This document shows positions 61,719 to 64,000 of a stretch of 64,000 bases of DNA, piece after piece. The notes under the pieces were generated by a model. That model made no database searches. It was not told the DNA's origin and saw only the letters and a list, made by a program, of their open reading frames with translations. The DNA comes from Caulobacteraceae bacterium (GTDB lineage Bacteria; Pseudomonadota; Alphaproteobacteria; Caulobacterales; Caulobacteraceae): the NCBI GenBank assembly GCA_027489335.1, contig JAIXZX010000006.1, positions 18,501 through 82,500 on the forward strand. The letters run 5' to 3'. Position numbers and translations under genes: made by a program. The stretch's first letter is position 1. Every line of letters begins with the position of its first letter.

Positions 61719-62357
61719 GTGCCTACTCCTAAACAGCCCCCCTACGACACCAGCGGAAGCCCACGCCCTTCCTTTGATCCGGCCGATGTTGCCTGGACCG
61801 GGATCGACGGAAGGCTCGATCCTGCAAATCTAATCGATGAGCATGGGTATGAGCCAGAGGGACCCCTTCAAATCCTGGTTCGCGCTATCGTGAGAGCCTA
61901 TCCAAATCCGGCGCGGCGCGACCAAGAGCGAGAGAACGTAGCTCTAGCTGCGCTGGTAGGGACTAATCATAAGGGCAGGCCTGAGGCCGACGATCACGAC
62001 CACCTTTTGGAGATCGCAAGGCGCTATCATGTGGAGGCCCTTGATGCTCGCTTTAGACAGGGCGGCGGCCCCGTCGAACCTGCTCTGGCGCCCATCATCA
62101 GAACTGTCGTGCCTGATGACTACCTGCCAGGGCAACGTGGCGGTCTCAAGAACTACAGACGGGTGCTTGAGAGGAAATTCTTAGGGCAGCGCGACGTGCT
62201 ACTAACCCGCGTTACATCCGAGGAAGACCCCAACCGTCTAGATATGAAGTCAGCCTTGCGGGGCGTGCTCAGGGCGTTGAAGCGCTTGGGCATCAAGGTT
62301 GACGAAACAGTGCTCCCGGACAGACGCGCCAAGCGGGGACGAAAATCGTCGATTTAA
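61719..62357 (+). CDS. Uncharacterised island protein
   Basis: 212 aa ORF with balanced composition; GTG start. Confidence 0.65.
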   Translation: MPTPKQPPYDTSGSPRPSFDPADVAWTGIDGRLDPANLIDEHGYEPEGPLQILVRAIVRAYPNPARRDQERENVALAALVGTNHKGRPEADDHDHLLEIARRYHVEALDARFRQGGGPVEPALAPIIRTVVPDDYLPGQRGGLKNYRRVLERKFLGQRDVLLTRVTSEEDPNRLDMKSALRGVLRALKRLGIKVDETVLPDRRAKRGRKSSI

Positions 62358-62391
62358 GCTCGAAGCCAGCCGGGCTAACTGTGGCTAATGG

Positions 62392-62415
62392 GATGTCTCC
62401 TAAATTGGAGACATC
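62392..62415. promoter_or_regulatory. Perfect dyad containing the SD of the downstream gene
   Basis: GATGTCTCC-TAAATT-GGAGACATC (9-bp arms). Confidence 0.85.
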
Positions 62416-62417
62416 AG

Positions 62418-62606
62418 ATGAATACGAGCTTGGAGCCGCTGCTATCCATTAAGGCCGCTGCCAATGCAGCAGGCTTGAAATACTGGCTTTTGCTGCGAGC
62501 CGTGAACAACGGCGATATTCCGACCTACCAGTTCGGCAACAAGCGGCGGCGGGTGCGACTGTCCGACATCGAGGCCGCGATCGTTAAGAGCGGGTGGTGC
62601 GAGTGA
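62418..62606 (+). CDS. AlpA/excisionase-like helix-turn-helix protein
   Basis: LLSIKAAANAAGLKYWLLLRAVNNGDIPTYQFGNKRRRVRLSDIEAAIVKSGW. Confidence 0.82.
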   Translation: MNTSLEPLLSIKAAANAAGLKYWLLLRAVNNGDIPTYQFGNKRRRVRLSDIEAAIVKSGWCE

Positions 62607-62693
62607 TGGATCGCATTCACTCACCCCGCCGGGGAGATTGGCTCGAGAATGGTCAGCATGGGCCTGTCCTGCGCTGCCTTGGGTGCGGAGGAA
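62606..62693 (+). pseudogene. Small ORF truncated by IS3 insertion
   Basis: TGATG overlap with the upstream gene; MDRIHSPRRGDWLENGQHGPVLRCLGCGG then IS terminus. Confidence 0.5.
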
Positions 62694-62754
62694 TGAGGTG
62701 GCGCCGGTTCTCCGTACAGTTTGGCGGCTTGGCTAAGGTTGGTTCGGGTTCAGA

Positions 62755-63651
62755 TTACGCCGCCAGTTTGTGCTCAGGGTTGGCCCTATCCGGGGCGAGC
62801 CCCGGATAGGGCGGCGCCTGGATTTGTCCATAGGCCTCGTCGGGGGTGGCCCCGGCAAGGGCCGAGTGGGGCCGGTTGGTGTTGTAGTAGCCGATCCACT
62901 TGGTGAGCCCGGTCCGCAGCTCCGATCCGGTCTCGAAGGCGTGGATATAGACGCACTCATATTTGAGGCTTCGCCAGAGCCGCTCGATGAAGACATTGTC
63001 CATCCAGCGGCCGCGGCCGTCCATGGAGACCCGCACGCCGGCGTCCTTCAGCACGTCGACGAAGCGGGGGCTGGTAAACTGGCTGCCCTGGTCGGTGTTG
63101 AAGATCTCCGGCGTCCCGTAGCGGGCCAGGGCCTCCTCCAGGGCCTGGATGCAAAACTCTGCGTCCATGCTGTTGGAGAGCCGCCAAGACAAGACCTTCC
63201 TGGTCGCCCAGTCCATCACCGCCACCAGGTACAGGAAGCCCCGCCGCATCGGGATGTAGGTGATGTCGGCGCACCAGACCTGGTTCGGCCGGTCGATGGT
63301 CAGGCCGCGCAGCAGGTACTTGTAGGCCCGGTGCTCGGGGTGCGGGATCGTTGTGCGCGGCTTCTGATAAATCGGCGCCAGGCCCATCTTGGCCATCAGC
63401 CGACGCACCCGCATCCGGCCCACCTCATAACCCTGGCGGCGCAGATGCCGGGCCATCTGGCGCGAGCCGTACCAGGGCGTCTCCAGGAACGCCTCGTCGA
63501 TCAGCCGCATCAGCGCCAGGTTCAGCGGGGTCTCACCCGCCGGCTGGTAGTAGAAGGCCGACCGGCTGATCGACACCAGGGCGCACTGGCGCTGGATCGA
63601 CAGCCGGGGATGCTCGGGCTCGATCATCTGCCGCCTCCGGTCCAGGCTCAA
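62755..63651 (-). CDS. IS3-family transposase OrfB (DDE integrase core)
   Basis: PNQVWCADITYIPMRRGFLYLVAVMDWATRKVLSWRLSNSMDAEF; FNTDQGSQFTSPRF; YNTNRPHSALAGATPDEAY. Confidence 0.97.
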   Translation of the reverse strand: MSLDRRRQMIEPEHPRLSIQRQCALVSISRSAFYYQPAGETPLNLALMRLIDEAFLETPWYGSRQMARHLRRQGYEVGRMRVRRLMAKMGLAPIYQKPRTTIPHPEHRAYKYLLRGLTIDRPNQVWCADITYIPMRRGFLYLVAVMDWATRKVLSWRLSNSMDAEFCIQALEEALARYGTPEIFNTDQGSQFTSPRFVDVLKDAGVRVSMDGRGRWMDNVFIERLWRSLKYECVYIHAFETGSELRTGLTKWIGYYNTNRPHSALAGATPDEAYGQIQAPPYPGLAPDRANPEHKLAA

Positions 63652-63932
63652 CGACCGAAGGCCTTGGCTAAAAAATCCCGCTCCACCACCAGCTGCCCGA
63701 TCTTGGCGTGCAGCTTATCGATCTCGCCCTCCCGGGCGCCCTCGCTCGCCTCGGCCTTGCCGGAGAACACCCCGGAAAGACCCTCGATCGCCTGCTTCCG
63801 CCACGCCGCGATCATCGTCTGATGGACGCCGTGTTTCGTCGCCAACTGCGACAGGGTCAGCTCACCCTTCAACGCCTCCAGCGCCACCTTGGCCTTAAAA
63901 TCAGCCGTGTACCGCTTCCGCTTCCCAGTCAT
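63648..63932 (-). CDS. IS3-family transposase OrfA
   Basis: MTGKRKRYTADFKAKVALEALKGELTLSQLATKHGVHQTMIAAWRKQAIEGL. Confidence 0.96.
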   Translation of the reverse strand: MTGKRKRYTADFKAKVALEALKGELTLSQLATKHGVHQTMIAAWRKQAIEGLSGVFSGKAEASEGAREGEIDKLHAKIGQLVVERDFLAKAFGR

Positions 63933-64000
63933 AAAGTCCGTCCTTCATCGAGGTCGAACCTACCTTAGCCAACTGTCCGAATTTCCGGCGCCACCTCAGA

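Larger units (their letters stand above)
62694..63998 (-). mobile_element. IS3-family insertion sequence (complete, ~1305 bp)
   Basis: Terminal inverted repeats TGAGGTGGCGCCGG...(ACAGTT...GGCTAAGGTnGGTTCG) at both ends; two overlapping transposase ORFs. Confidence 0.93.

Overview
This is a GC-rich alphaproteobacterial chromosome segment. Gene content and order look Caulobacterales-like (Caulobacter/Phenylobacterium type; inferred from protein families, not searched). Positions 1 to about 59,165 are mostly core genome: gyrB, recF, metE with a cobalamin riboswitch, dnaN, grpE, hrcA, rph, rdgB, hemW, rsmI, yraN, gshB, comM, rlmN, NAD-GDH, purH, rpe, rsmB, pyrF, kup and argG. These are interspersed with regulators, transporters and SDR oxidoreductases. 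From about 59,166 the character changes. A 3' half of tRNA-Gly(GCC) on the minus strand marks what looks like the distal att site of an integrated island that runs off the right edge. The island part holds an ATGA-overlapping toxin/immunity-like pair, a LexA-type box, a divergent XRE-regulated gene with a long inverted-repeat operator, an AlpA/excisionase-like gene whose Shine-Dalgarno sits in a perfect dyad, and a complete IS3-family element that interrupts a small ORF. In the core, the points most worth a second look are a LuxR-HTH/TM ORF containing a second gene in another frame, a Qnr-like pentapeptide protein near gyrB, a hairpin-rich leader before the giant NAD-GDH, and several unannotated small ORFs next to strong dyads. 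All calls come from reading the sequence and recognising families; no database search was run.
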